Source: Burkholderiaceae bacterium
GTDB lineage: Bacteria > Pseudomonadota > Gammaproteobacteria > Burkholderiales > Burkholderiaceae
DNA length: 32,909 bases
Direction of reading: 5' to 3'
Assembly (NCBI GenBank): GCA_947449305.1
Contig: CANFRA010000014.1
Location: 1-32,909 of the forward strand
The notes beneath the pieces were generated by a model. The model saw nothing but the letters and a program-made list of their open reading frames with translations. It was not told the DNA's origin and made no database searches. Each line of letters opens with the position of its first letter. Positions within the stretch are counted from its first letter, which is position 1. Positions 24,893 to 32,909 of the stretch are shown piece after piece. Made by a program: the position numbers and the translations under genes.

Positions 24893-25786
24893 AGAAAAAT
24901 GCCAAGTTATGTTCTTTTGCGGGCTTTTGAGGCTGCTGCCCGCCTCGAAAGCTTTACCTTGGCCGCTCAAGAGCTACACCTCACTCAGTCGGCCATTAGC
25001 CACCAAATTAAAGAGCTTGAAGATTATTTTGCTAAGCCGCTATTTTTGCGAAAGAACCGCAAAGTAGAGCCAACCTCAGAAGGACGACGTTTATTGGACT
25101 CTCTTTCTAGGGTGTTTGATGTCATTGAGGCGGCATGCAATGAAGTCACCCTTGCTCCAAGCTCACAAGTTCTTGCCCTACACTGCTCACCCAGTTTTGC
25201 TGCAAAGTGGCTCAGCCCAAGACTGCCTGAGTTCATAAAAAATAATCCTGATATCACCATTCGCCTCACTTCTGGAGCAGAGCCAATTGATCTTTTGCGC
25301 AATCAAGAAATTGATATTGCGATCTCTTATCAATTTACCCATGAAGGGCCTGGTATCACCTCTATGTCTTTGGGTGAAGAAAAAATTCTTCCACTATGCG
25401 CACCTGAGCTCATTGACGCTAGTATTCCGGTAGAAGAGCTGATGAGTAGACTCATGCTCATTGAGTCCTCCTTAAATCTCCATACCTGGGAGCAATGGTT
25501 TGAGATCAACCATTTGAAAAATCCATCAACCCGCAAGATGTCATTTGATCGTGCAGCCCTATCAGTATCAGCCGCCGTTGATGGCATAGGTGCCGTACTT
25601 GAGAGCGCACGCTTTGCGGAAAGAGAAATTTCGCGCGGAGAGTTGGTAGAACTTGGTAAAGGGATCTTTTTACCTACTACCGATAAGACTCATTTTTTAT
25701 CTTATCGGTCGAATGCTAAAAATAGTCAAAAAATTAAACTGTTTAAAGAATGGCTATGCTTAAAAGCAGGAGTGGCTGCAAACTAA
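24890..25786 (+). CDS. LysR-family transcriptional regulator (GcvA-like)
   Basis: A 298-residue activator/repressor. The N-terminal winged helix (LLRAFEAAARLESFTLAAQELHLTQSAISHQIKELE) is very close to GcvA-type regulators, followed by PLFLRKNRKVEPTSEGRRLLD. The effector domain contains PRLPEFIKNNPDITIRL, LRNQEIDIAISY and a late GAVLESARFAEREISRGELV segment. I take the ATG at 24890 because related proteins begin M-R-x-[LM]-P just before this helix; an upstream ATG at 24860 and a downstream one at 24899 are possible. No Shine-Dalgarno is visible at any of them. It is divergent from the aldolase/Rieske cluster, which it presumably controls. Confidence 0.9.
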   Translation: MRKMPSYVLLRAFEAAARLESFTLAAQELHLTQSAISHQIKELEDYFAKPLFLRKNRKVEPTSEGRRLLDSLSRVFDVIEAACNEVTLAPSSQVLALHCSPSFAAKWLSPRLPEFIKNNPDITIRLTSGAEPIDLLRNQEIDIAISYQFTHEGPGITSMSLGEEKILPLCAPELIDASIPVEELMSRLMLIESSLNLHTWEQWFEINHLKNPSTRKMSFDRAALSVSAAVDGIGAVLESARFAEREISRGELVELGKGIFLPTTDKTHFLSYRSNAKNSQKIKLFKEWLCLKAGVAAN

Positions 25787-25800
25787 ATCAAGGATATGTT

Positions 25801-27141
25801 TTATTGGCGAAAGAATTTTTCCATTTCGCGTCGAAACTGAATTGCCTGCAAAGTGGCGTCATAATCCACATCACTCCAGCACACGGGTTTGCCAGCTGGA
25901 ATATCTTTATTAAGCACCATGTTGTGCGCTAAACCAATAGGTAGAGCTCCGAGCTTCAGAGAGTCAGCAGCAGTCATGAGTTTTCCGTAAATAGTAAAGC
26001 CACCCTCTCCGTCTAATTTCTCACCTGACTTGAGTGTGCGCTTAGCAGTGGCCACCACGTCGCCCTTCCAATCTCCAGTTGCGCCTGTAGCCTCTCCTCG
26101 CACAGCAATACTTGCCACTGAGATGCCTAGCTCTAAACCGATCAAGTGGTAAGGCTTATACATCGCTGCATATTTACCAGTGCTATCTGTTTTTAGGCCG
26201 TATTGTGAAAAGCAATCAATCACATATTGACTCGGTGCTTCAAATACTGCAAAAACACCCCAACGTAAATCTCTAAATACCGGACGTCCATCTCGCTCAA
26301 CTGAAGACACTACTTCAACGGTTCCCTTTTGCTTCAAAATGCCGCCCTCAGCTACTGGTCGGAAGATATGCGGTAAGTCATCTACCCCACAAGGTGGAAA
26401 CTCTAAGCCATTAGTAGGGGGGATTAAGTCGCAAGCATTTGATACTGCAGCCATTTCGAGGGCTGACTTAGTTCCATCTAAAAATGAATTGAACATTTGT
26501 GCATTAAAGTCGCCACCTGCAACCTGCTCCTCAGAAAAACCATAGTGACCCCAAACCGTATCCGGCGTCGACTGGTGATAGATGGGCAAATATTTAGTGC
26601 CCTTACCAGCACATACCACTTCTAAGCCAATAGTTCGTGCCCAATCTACTAATTCTGCAATGAGAGCAGGCTGATCGCCTGAGGCCATTGAATAAATCAC
26701 GCCAGCCTCTGCCGCCTTACGCGCAAGCAAGGGCCCAGCCAAAACATCTGCCTCGACGTTCACCATAATGATGTGCTTGCGATGATCAAAACACATTAAT
26801 GCATGACGAATCCCTGCTGCTGGGCTGCCTGTAGAGTCGATCACAATATCGATGTGTTCACTAGCAATCATTCTTTCTGCATCGTCAGTCACAAAAGTGG
26901 TGCCTGACTTCGCTGCATCTTGTAGCGAAGTAGCGCCATAACGAGGTGCATCCCAACCTACGCGAGCGAGCGATTCTTTGGCCCGCGCGGGAGATAAATC
27001 AGCAACTGCAACTAAATGAATGCCTGGAGTTCGCGGTACTTGCGAGAGATACATAGAACCAAATTTGCCTGCGCCAATGATGCCCACACGCACGGGGTTA
27101 TTGTTCGCAGCACGTGTTTTGAGCTTTTGAATAAGGGACAT
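25801..27141 (-). CDS. NAD(P)-binding oxidoreductase with C-terminal SAF domain
   Basis: A 446-residue protein. The N-terminal Rossmann domain has GAGKFG (23-28) and the Gfo/homoserine-dehydrogenase-like continuation (VVAVADLSPARAKE, IDIVIDSTGSPAAGIRHAL). The middle part (IMVNVEADVLAGPLLARKA, SMASGDQPALIAELVDWA) is typical of a group often annotated as homoserine dehydrogenase-like or SAF-domain oxidoreductase. The last 70 residues (GFTIYGKLMTAADSLKLGALPIG, DIPAGKPVCWSDV) look like an SAF domain. The substrate of this group is not known to me. GGAG eight bases before the ATG sets the start. It follows aceE by 74 bp in the same direction, so it may belong to that operon, and is convergent with the LysR gene. 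Confidence 0.78.
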   Translation of the reverse strand: MSLIQKLKTRAANNNPVRVGIIGAGKFGSMYLSQVPRTPGIHLVAVADLSPARAKESLARVGWDAPRYGATSLQDAAKSGTTFVTDDAERMIASEHIDIVIDSTGSPAAGIRHALMCFDHRKHIIMVNVEADVLAGPLLARKAAEAGVIYSMASGDQPALIAELVDWARTIGLEVVCAGKGTKYLPIYHQSTPDTVWGHYGFSEEQVAGGDFNAQMFNSFLDGTKSALEMAAVSNACDLIPPTNGLEFPPCGVDDLPHIFRPVAEGGILKQKGTVEVVSSVERDGRPVFRDLRWGVFAVFEAPSQYVIDCFSQYGLKTDSTGKYAAMYKPYHLIGLELGISVASIAVRGEATGATGDWKGDVVATAKRTLKSGEKLDGEGGFTIYGKLMTAADSLKLGALPIGLAHNMVLNKDIPAGKPVCWSDVDYDATLQAIQFRREMEKFFRQ

Positions 27142-27215
27142 CTAAAAATCTCCAGTTAATTCGGTATTAAGTAATAGGTAATAGTGGGAAGATCATAAGG
27201 CATCAAGAGAAAAGA

Positions 27216-29855
27216 TCATTTTTTCAATGATTCTTTTGCTACCTTATAAATGCTGCCTGCATTGACGCCAAAATATTCACGCAATGCTGCTCTCGTGTCA
27301 CTTCTGCCGAAACCATCAGTGCCGAGCGTAATGTATCGTCTGCCTTCAGGAATATAGGCACGAATACTTTCTGGGAGCGCATGCACGTAGTCTGTAGCGG
27401 CCACAATCGGGCCACGGCCCTCAGTAAGTGTTTGGCTAATAAACGCTTGTTCGTTGCCAGTCTCACCGGAAAGCCTTGCTTGCTCTTTCGCCTTGCCATC
27501 TCTCGATAATTCACTCCAACTGGTCACACTAAAGATATCGACATTGATGCCAGCATCGGCAAGCATATCTGCCGCCTTCAGCACTTCGGTCATGATGGCG
27601 CCGGAACCCAGCAAAGTCATACAAGGTTTGCCATCCCCATTGCTAGCTTTTACCGTCTTTAATTTATAGCAGCCACGAATTACACCCTGCGCTGCATTCT
27701 CAGGTAAATCAGGCTGGGAATAGTTTTCATTCATGAGCGTGATGTAATAAAACAAATCTTTTTGATCAACCAACATATCACGCATACCTTGATCCACAAT
27801 CACCGCTAACTCGCCTGCAAAAGCAGGGTCGTATGCCTTGCAATTGGGAATAGTTCCAGCAACAAGCTGGCTGCTGCCATCTTGGTGCTGTAAACCTTCA
27901 CCCCCCAATGTTGTTCTACCCGAGGTTGCTCCTAATAAAAATCCTCTAGCGCGCTGATCGGCGGCCGCCCAAATAGCATCCCCAATACGCTGAAAGCCAA
28001 ACATCGAATAATAGATATAGAAAGGTAGCATTGCGATGCCGTGCACGCTATAGCTAGTTGCCGCAGCAGTCCAGCTTGCAATGGCGCCCGCCTCACTAAT
28101 ACCCTCTTCCAGAATTTGTCCATCTAATGCTTCGCGATAGCTCAGTACCGATCCAATATCTTCTGGTTCATAGCGCTGACCTACGCTTGAGTAAATGCCA
28201 ACCTGCTTAAATAAATTGGCCATCCCAAATGTCCGCGCTTCATCAGCCACAATAGGTACAACTCTAGGCCCAAGCGCTTTATCTTTAAGCAAATTTCCAA
28301 GCATGCGGACAAAAGCCATCGTCGTCGACATCTCTTTTGATTCAGCTTTGATTGCAAAAGCTGCATAAGAAGCAATATCGGGGACATTTAATTTGTCACA
28401 TTCTGAATAACGCTTAGGTAGCTGACCGCCAAGCTTAGTACGTTGTTCTTTTAAATACTTCAGCTCTTCACTATTTTCATCAGGCCTAAAGAAGGTAAGG
28501 TTAGTAGCCTGCTCATCTGTTAAGGGCAAATTAAATCGATTGCGATAGGCAATCAATGCTTCGTCATCTAACTTTTTCTGACTATGGGTGGTCATTTTTC
28601 CTTGGCCAGCATTACCCATGCCATAGCCTTTTTTAGTATGCGCCAAGATCACCGTTGGCTGACCTACATGATTAGCAGCAGCTTGATAGGCTGCATGAAT
28701 TTTGACTAAATCATGACCTCCCCTTTTGAGCCGATCAATTTGCTCATCGGTCATCCCCTGAGCAAGGCGCGCTAACTCTTCATTTTGACCAAAGAAATTT
28801 TTACGGTTAAAGCTGCCGTCTTTGGCAGCAAAGGTTTGCATTTGTCCATCAACAGTTTGAGCAAACGCCTTTACTAGCGCTCCTGTAGTGTCTCTGGCAA
28901 ATAGCCCATCCCAATCGCTGCCCCATACCAACTTAATGACATTCCAACCAGAACCTCTAAAGAGTTTTTCGAGCTCATCAATAATTCTTCCATTGCCACG
29001 CACTGGTCCATCTAAGCGTTGCAAGTTGCAATTGACTACCCAAACTAAGTTATCCAGCTTTTCTCTAGACGCCAATGTCAGGGCGCTCATACTCTCTGGC
29101 TCATCCATCTCACCATCACCAAATACACCCCAAACTTTTCTGGTGGAGCAATCCAATAACTTGCGATCACTCAGATAGCGCATAAAGCGTGCATGGTAAA
29201 TAGAACTGATTGGTCCAATTCCCATTGAGCCGGTTGGGAACTGCCAAAAATCAGGCATTAACCAAGGATGTGGATAACTTGATAAGCCCCTGGCTCCAGA
29301 TTCAGGTGCAGTAATTTCACGCCTGTAATGCAACAGATCATTCTCTGTAAGTCTCCCCTCCAGATAAGCACGGGCATAGACCCCAGGAGCGCTATGAGGC
29401 TGAAAGAAAACCAAGTCTCCGCGCTCTTTAGCATCTCCACCCTCAGTTCTTGCTCGGAAAAAATGATTGAAGCCCACTTCAAATAAATCTGCTGCGCTTG
29501 CATAGCTAGCAATATGACCGCCCAACTCCCCATAGGCTTCATTTGCTTTTGCGACCATGGCGAGCGCATTCCACCTCATCAGAGATGCGAGTTTTTCTTC
29601 AATCGCTAGGTCTCCAGGAAATGGGGGCTGCTCATCCACTGGGATTGAATTGACATAAGGGGTCACTAAGTCCGGCACCCAATTGATTTGATTTTTATTG
29701 GCTAGCTTTAGCAAACTATCCAAAATGAATTTAGCCCGTGCACTATCGCCCGAGGCTAGCAAGTCCATAAATGCCTCGTTCCACTCTGCAGTTTCTGCAG
29801 GGTCGGTATCAACGTGCTCAAGATTTAAATACTTTTTAATGTCGGGAGCGTTCAT
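27216..29855 (-). CDS. aceE: pyruvate dehydrogenase E1 component (homodimeric AceE type)
   Basis: Thiamine-diphosphate-dependent E1 that decarboxylates pyruvate (or a related 2-oxo acid) and transfers the acyl unit to a lipoyl group. At 879 residues it matches AceE (E. coli 887). It has an N-terminal acidic region (1-30) as used for binding E2, HFFRARTEGG, the histidine-containing FFQPHSAPGVYARA segment, and the TDP motif GDGEMDE (246-252) with NCN (275-277) followed by LQRLDGPVRGNG. The C-terminal domains are complete to a normal end. AAGGAA seven bases before the ATG supports the start. It lies 34 bp after an E2 gene that lacks lipoyl domains. No E3 gene (lpdA) is near, which suggests a second, accessory complex. 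Confidence 0.93.
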   Translation of the reverse strand: MNAPDIKKYLNLEHVDTDPAETAEWNEAFMDLLASGDSARAKFILDSLLKLANKNQINWVPDLVTPYVNSIPVDEQPPFPGDLAIEEKLASLMRWNALAMVAKANEAYGELGGHIASYASAADLFEVGFNHFFRARTEGGDAKERGDLVFFQPHSAPGVYARAYLEGRLTENDLLHYRREITAPESGARGLSSYPHPWLMPDFWQFPTGSMGIGPISSIYHARFMRYLSDRKLLDCSTRKVWGVFGDGEMDEPESMSALTLASREKLDNLVWVVNCNLQRLDGPVRGNGRIIDELEKLFRGSGWNVIKLVWGSDWDGLFARDTTGALVKAFAQTVDGQMQTFAAKDGSFNRKNFFGQNEELARLAQGMTDEQIDRLKRGGHDLVKIHAAYQAAANHVGQPTVILAHTKKGYGMGNAGQGKMTTHSQKKLDDEALIAYRNRFNLPLTDEQATNLTFFRPDENSEELKYLKEQRTKLGGQLPKRYSECDKLNVPDIASYAAFAIKAESKEMSTTMAFVRMLGNLLKDKALGPRVVPIVADEARTFGMANLFKQVGIYSSVGQRYEPEDIGSVLSYREALDGQILEEGISEAGAIASWTAAATSYSVHGIAMLPFYIYYSMFGFQRIGDAIWAAADQRARGFLLGATSGRTTLGGEGLQHQDGSSQLVAGTIPNCKAYDPAFAGELAVIVDQGMRDMLVDQKDLFYYITLMNENYSQPDLPENAAQGVIRGCYKLKTVKASNGDGKPCMTLLGSGAIMTEVLKAADMLADAGINVDIFSVTSWSELSRDGKAKEQARLSGETGNEQAFISQTLTEGRGPIVAATDYVHALPESIRAYIPEGRRYITLGTDGFGRSDTRAALREYFGVNAGSIYKVAKESLKK

Positions 29856-29889
29856 GAAAAATTCCTTTGTGTCTTTTTATGCTTTAAAT

Positions 29890-30855
29890 TCACAACATGA
29901 CTTTACGAAAGTCACCCAATAGCTGGGTCAGATAGTGAGTGAAATGGGTTGCTAATGCGCCATCAATAACGCGATGATCGGCAGTCATTGAAAGCGGGCA
30001 GATGAGGCGCGGAACAAATTGTGTGCCATCCCAAACTGGCTTCATAGCAGACTTATTGACTGCCAGAATAGCCACCTCTGGTGCATTCACAATCGGGGCA
30101 CAGTAGGTGCCGCCAATTCCACCTAAAGAAGAGATCGTAAAACTCGCGCCCTGCATCTGATCGGGTTTTAGCCTTCCCTCGCGAGCCAGCATGGCTAGCG
30201 CAGCAGTTTCTGCCGCAATCTCTCGAATGCCTTTCTGATCCACATCCCGAATCACTGGAACGACTAAGCCGCTCTTGGTATCTACGGCAAACCCAATATG
30301 GAAATATTTTTTTAAGATGAGATCTTCACCATCAAGAGAGGAATTAAATGTTGGATACTTCTTGAGCGCAGCAACCGCAGCCTTAATCAAGAATGCTAAT
30401 AAGGTAATCTTTACCTCTTCTTTTTTATTTTCTTGATTCAACTGAGCACGAAACTCTTCAAGCTCAGTGATATCAGCATCATCGTGATAAGTTACCGCTG
30501 GAATCATTACCCAGTTGCGCGCTAGATTAGCGGCTGAAACTTTCTGAATTCGGCTGCGTGCTTGACGCTCTATTTCTCCAAACTTTGTAAAGTCCACCTT
30601 AGGCCAAGGCAATAGATCAATGCCGACATTACTCTGCGGTACTTGGGGAGAACTTTCTTTTGCCAACATTGAGCGCTTGATAAATTGCCCAATATCTTCT
30701 TTGGTAACTCGGCCTCTTTGGCCGCTGCCTTGAACCTGCCTAATATCAACACCAAATTCACGGGCAAATTTTCTGGTCGAGGGGCCAGCCCAGCACTCAG
30801 ACCCCATCATGACTGGATCCATTTGGACCTCTGGAAACGCAATATCAACACTCAC
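29890..30855 (-). CDS. lipoyl-less dihydrolipoamide acyltransferase (E2) of a 2-oxoacid dehydrogenase
   Basis: A 321-residue E2 protein with only part of the usual domain set. Residues 23-60 form the peripheral subunit-binding domain ([19 protein letters not shown], then [13 protein letters not shown]). Residues about 87-321 form the catalytic domain with the active-site DHRVIDG (His294, Asp298) and [11 protein letters not shown]. The protein ends like AceF. The one to three N-terminal lipoyl domains of normal E2 are missing; only 22 unremarkable residues precede the binding domain, and no lipoyl-type sequence lies upstream in any frame. The start is a GTG with GGAGGGG close before it. It is first in the unit with aceE and divergent from an Lrp-type regulator. 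Confidence 0.88.
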   Translation of the reverse strand: MSVDIAFPEVQMDPVMMGSECWAGPSTRKFAREFGVDIRQVQGSGQRGRVTKEDIGQFIKRSMLAKESSPQVPQSNVGIDLLPWPKVDFTKFGEIERQARSRIQKVSAANLARNWVMIPAVTYHDDADITELEEFRAQLNQENKKEEVKITLLAFLIKAAVAALKKYPTFNSSLDGEDLILKKYFHIGFAVDTKSGLVVPVIRDVDQKGIREIAAETAALAMLAREGRLKPDQMQGASFTISSLGGIGGTYCAPIVNAPEVAILAVNKSAMKPVWDGTQFVPRLICPLSMTADHRVIDGALATHFTHYLTQLLGDFRKVML

Positions 30856-30930
30856 AACCCCTCCAAAAATTGACGGCTGTACCTAAGGCATTATTTTGTG
30901 GGATTACAGTCAAAATAGGATGCTAATTAT

Positions 30931-30943
30931 TGGTTATAAACCA
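30931..30943. promoter_or_regulatory. dyad TGGTT-ATA-AACCA
   Basis: A perfect 5-bp inverted repeat with a 3-base centre in the 135-bp region between the E2 gene and the Lrp-type gene. It lies close to a second dyad and may be part of one operator. Confidence 0.3.
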
Positions 30944-30949
30944 TAATTT

Positions 30950-30966
30950 TCAGCATAATATGCTGA
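30950..30966. promoter_or_regulatory. operator candidate: 17-bp palindrome before the Lrp-type gene
   Basis: TCAGCATA, a single A, then TATGCTGA: a perfect 8-bp inverted repeat about 25 bases before the Lrp-type start codon and about 95 bases before the E2 start. Size and position fit the site of a dimeric regulator such as the Lrp/AsnC protein encoded next to it. Confidence 0.55.
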
Positions 30967-30990
30967 TATATTTAATTTTTAAGGAATTTT

Positions 30991-31455
30991 ATGAAACTAG
31001 ATATGATAGATATCAGAATATTAAACGAACTACAAAATGACAGTTCCCATAGCAATGTGGAGCTAGCTAAGCGGGTTCACTTATCACCTTCACCCTGTTT
31101 GATGCGGGTGAAGGCACTCAAAGATAAGGGCGTTATCCGCAACTATGTTGCACTAGCAGACCCTAAGATTTTGGGGCTTGGCTTAAATGTTTTCATCTCG
31201 ATTAGCCTTAAAGAGCAATCTAAAGAGGCCTTGGCACAATTTGAACATCGCATCTCTGAGCACGATGAAGTGATGGAGTGCTATCTCATGACTGGTGATA
31301 GCGACTACCTGATTCGGGTGGCTGTAGCTGATATGGGTGCGCTGGAAAAATTTATCCTGGAGCAACTCACACCAATACCTGGAATTGAAAAAATTCGGTC
31401 TAGCTTTGCTTTAAAGCAAGTGCGCTATAAAACTGCTTTACCATTACCTAAGTAA
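30991..31455 (+). CDS. Lrp/AsnC family transcriptional regulator
   Basis: A 154-residue regulator. The N-terminal helix-turn-helix (SNVELAKRVHLSPSPCLMRVKALKDKGVI) is followed by the RAM effector domain (LGLNVFISISLKEQSKEAL, DEVMECYLMTGDSDYLIRVAV), both normal for Lrp/AsnC proteins that sense amino acids or related acids. AAGGA five bases before the ATG sets the start. It is divergent from the E2-aceE unit with an operator candidate between, so it probably controls that unit. The effector is unknown. Confidence 0.93.
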   Translation: MKLDMIDIRILNELQNDSSHSNVELAKRVHLSPSPCLMRVKALKDKGVIRNYVALADPKILGLGLNVFISISLKEQSKEALAQFEHRISEHDEVMECYLMTGDSDYLIRVAVADMGALEKFILEQLTPIPGIEKIRSSFALKQVRYKTALPLPK

Positions 31456-31504
31456 ATATTGGGCAATATAGAAGTTATCTGAGACATTTATTAGAAAGAA
31501 AGCA

Positions 31505-32266
31505 ATGCCACAAACAAATAATAAGGTAGCGCTCGTCACTGGAGCCGGAGTAGGGATTGGAAGAGCAGCAGCTAAGGCACTTCTCAAGGGCGGCTATCAA
31601 GTCGTACTAACTGGGCGCAATCTGGAGAAACTAGAAAAAGCAATTATCGATATCGGCGGAAACAATGAGAGCTGCCTAGCAGTTACCTGTGATGTTGGTA
31701 AACCAGAGCAAGTAAAGAAATTATTTGCAGCACTAAAGGAACGCTTTGGACGTATCGACGTATTGTTTAATAATGCAGGCATTGGTGCGCCCGCGATTCC
31801 GATGGAAGACTTGACGTACGAGCAGTGGATGAATGTTGTGAATTCAAATCTCTGTGGCGCCTTCTTATGCTCCCAAGAAGCTATTCGGATGATGAAAGCA
31901 CAATCTCCACAAGGCGGCAGAATTATCAATAACGGTTCAATCTCTGCGCATGCACCAAGACCTATGTCAGCCCCCTACTCTGCTACTAAACATGGAATTA
32001 GCGGTTTGACAAAAACGATTGCGCTAGATGGCCGTCCATTTAATATTGCCTGCGGACAAATTGATATTGGTAATGCGGCAACAGAAATGACAGAGCGCAT
32101 GGCTGCTGGGATTATGCAGGCCGATCAATCTATTAAGGTTGAACCGCGCATGGATGTAGAGCATGTTGGAGAGGCCGTTTTGCATATGGCGCAACTTCCT
32201 CTAGAAAGTAATATTTTATCGATGACCATCATGGCCACTAAAATGCCTTTTGTTGGTAGAGGCTAG
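31505..32266 (+). CDS. short-chain dehydrogenase/reductase (SDR)
   Basis: A 253-residue classical SDR. The cofactor motif TGAGVGIG lies at 12-19, NNAG at 89-92, and the catalytic set is Ser145 or Ser147 with Tyr158 and Lys162 (YSATKHG). The residue after the second strand (TGRN) suggests NADP preference, which I infer only weakly. The substrate is unknown. It follows the Lrp-type gene in the same direction by 49 bp and may share its transcript. The ribosome-binding site is weak (AGAAAG). The C-terminal end ([14 protein letters not shown]) is a common ending in SDRs of this group. Confidence 0.9.
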   Translation: MPQTNNKVALVTGAGVGIGRAAAKALLKGGYQVVLTGRNLEKLEKAIIDIGGNNESCLAVTCDVGKPEQVKKLFAALKERFGRIDVLFNNAGIGAPAIPMEDLTYEQWMNVVNSNLCGAFLCSQEAIRMMKAQSPQGGRIINNGSISAHAPRPMSAPYSATKHGISGLTKTIALDGRPFNIACGQIDIGNAATEMTERMAAGIMQADQSIKVEPRMDVEHVGEAVLHMAQLPLESNILSMTIMATKMPFVGRG

Positions 32267-32270
32267 TTTT

Positions 32271-32322
32271 AATTGATTCGGAGATAGGTGCTCACTCTAA
32301 ACCCGTGAGCATCCAATCAATT
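32271..32322. terminator. large imperfect hairpin between convergent genes
   Basis: Outer arms AATTGATT (32271-32278) and AATCAATT (32315-32322) are perfect reverse complements, and inner arms TGCTCAC (32289-32295) and GTGAGCA (32305-32311) add a second stem. The two genes converge here, and the right outer arm overlaps the stop codon of the gamma carbonic anhydrase gene. There is no clear T-run, so termination is probable but not certain. Confidence 0.5.
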
Positions 32323-32848
32323 ATTCAGAAATCTTTTTAAGCGTCTTGATGTAACGCTGCGCATTCTTAATATAGCGTCCAGCAATATCCTCGATACCAG
32401 CGATTTGCTCCGGGCTTAATGTTTTTACTGCCTTAGCGGGTGAGCCAATAATCATGGAGCCCTCTGGAAACTCTTTACCCTCGGTCACTAGAGCTCCAGC
32501 TCCAACCAAACAGTTTTTACCAATCTTGGCGCCATTCAAGATCACTGCGCCAATACCAATCAGACTTCCGTCACCGATACAGCAACCATGGAGCATAACT
32601 TGATGCCCCACTGTAACGTTCTTACCAATGATGAGCGGGAAACCAGGATCGGTATGCAGAACTGATGCATCCTGTACGTTACTGCCTTCACCAATTTGAA
32701 TGAGATCGTTATCAGCACGGATAACGACTTTTGGCCAGATGCTCGCATTTTTATGGAGCTCTACTTTGCCGATCACCTCAGCGCTCTGGGCAACCCAAGC
32801 GCCCTCAGACAACTGGGGAGCATTTCCGTCTAGTTCAAATATAGCCAT
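32321..32848 (-). CDS. gamma-class carbonic anhydrase family protein (YrdA/PaaY-like)
   Basis: A 175-residue left-handed beta-helix protein built from hexapeptide repeats ([65 protein letters not shown]). Three histidines at 65, 82 and 87 match the zinc ligands of gamma carbonic anhydrases. A short C-terminal helix follows. Members include YrdA, CaiE and the thioesterase PaaY, so the actual activity may be carbonic anhydrase or another hydrolase. A TATAAT-like hexamer lies just before the ATG on the minus strand and there is no Shine-Dalgarno, so a leaderless message is possible. The 61 bases to the right edge hold no supported gene. Confidence 0.9.
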   Translation of the reverse strand: MAIFELDGNAPQLSEGAWVAQSAEVIGKVELHKNASIWPKVVIRADNDLIQIGEGSNVQDASVLHTDPGFPLIIGKNVTVGHQVMLHGCCIGDGSLIGIGAVILNGAKIGKNCLVGAGALVTEGKEFPEGSMIIGSPAKAVKTLSPEQIAGIEDIAGRYIKNAQRYIKTLKKISE

Positions 32849-32909
32849 GACTCATTATAGGTATGAATCAGGCTATATAGAAAGACTGAAAACTACCAGT
32901 TAGGCTCAC

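Noticed and set aside
30856..30990. A frameshifted lipoyl domain upstream of the E2 gene
   Set aside because: The 135 bp between E2 and the Lrp-type gene are AT-rich, have stops in all frames and contain no DK-A lipoylation motif; there is no space for an 80-residue domain.
1..32909. Mobile elements, CRISPR arrays, prophage or attachment sites
   Set aside because: I saw no transposase or integrase gene, no regularly spaced direct repeats of CRISPR type, and no repeat flanking the tRNA that would mark an integration site.

Overview
The window looks like a chromosomal segment of a betaproteobacterium of the Burkholderiaceae, most likely Polynucleobacter or a close relative. This is inferred from the AT-leaning composition, dense gene packing, the recA-recX / sucC-sucD / terC / pilin order, and protein signatures such as the 2-oxoacid-type TRAP binding protein and the MHS-family transporter. 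I see no insertion sequence, CRISPR array, phage gene, rRNA or plasmid origin. About 37 protein genes and one tRNA gene can be supported.

Region 1 (1-6.4 kb) is mostly housekeeping. It holds the LPS core heptosyltransferase waaF, two small conserved genes behind it, a convergent BepA-like periplasmic M48 protease with a repeat tail, and molybdopterin gene moaC. Then follow three small orphan genes (a charged helical protein, a Tyr/His-rich secreted protein and a Cys-rich lipoprotein) and a lipoprotein alpha/beta-hydrolase.

Region 2 (6.4-12.5 kb), all on the minus strand, reads recA (with a near-consensus LexA box) - recX - sucC - sucD - terC-like - type IV pilin. Upstream of recA lie a DUF2878-type membrane protein and an elongator-type tRNA-Met with its own promoter and terminator.

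Region 3 (12.6-15.3 kb) has a secreted six-repeat protein (DUF6150-like), a YiiM-type MOSC protein and, convergent to them, an MHS-family MFS transporter with a large periplasmic insertion.

Region 4 (15.3-21.0 kb, plus strand) is one likely operon: a three-gene TRAP transporter (TakP-like binding protein, DctQ, DctM), a gamma-glutamyltransferase-fold Ntn hydrolase without signal peptide, and a zeta-class GST. It sits behind a 332-bp control region carrying helically phased GTGCA repeats.

Region 5 (21.0-25.8 kb) is a LysR-controlled minus-strand cluster: class II aldolase/adducin protein, Rieske oxygenase, [2Fe-2S] ferredoxin and a ketopantoate-reductase-like enzyme. A hairpin separates the Rieske gene from the ferredoxin gene. 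The substrate is unknown.

Region 6 (25.8-31.5 kb) is the most unusual part: a pyruvate-dehydrogenase-type E1 (aceE), an E2 that has the subunit-binding and catalytic domains but no lipoyl domain, and a Rossmann plus SAF-domain dehydrogenase. These three run in one direction, opposite a divergent Lrp/AsnC regulator, with two dyads between. It looks like an accessory 2-oxoacid dehydrogenase that must borrow lipoyl domains from elsewhere. The window closes with an SDR dehydrogenase and a gamma-class carbonic-anhydrase-like protein.
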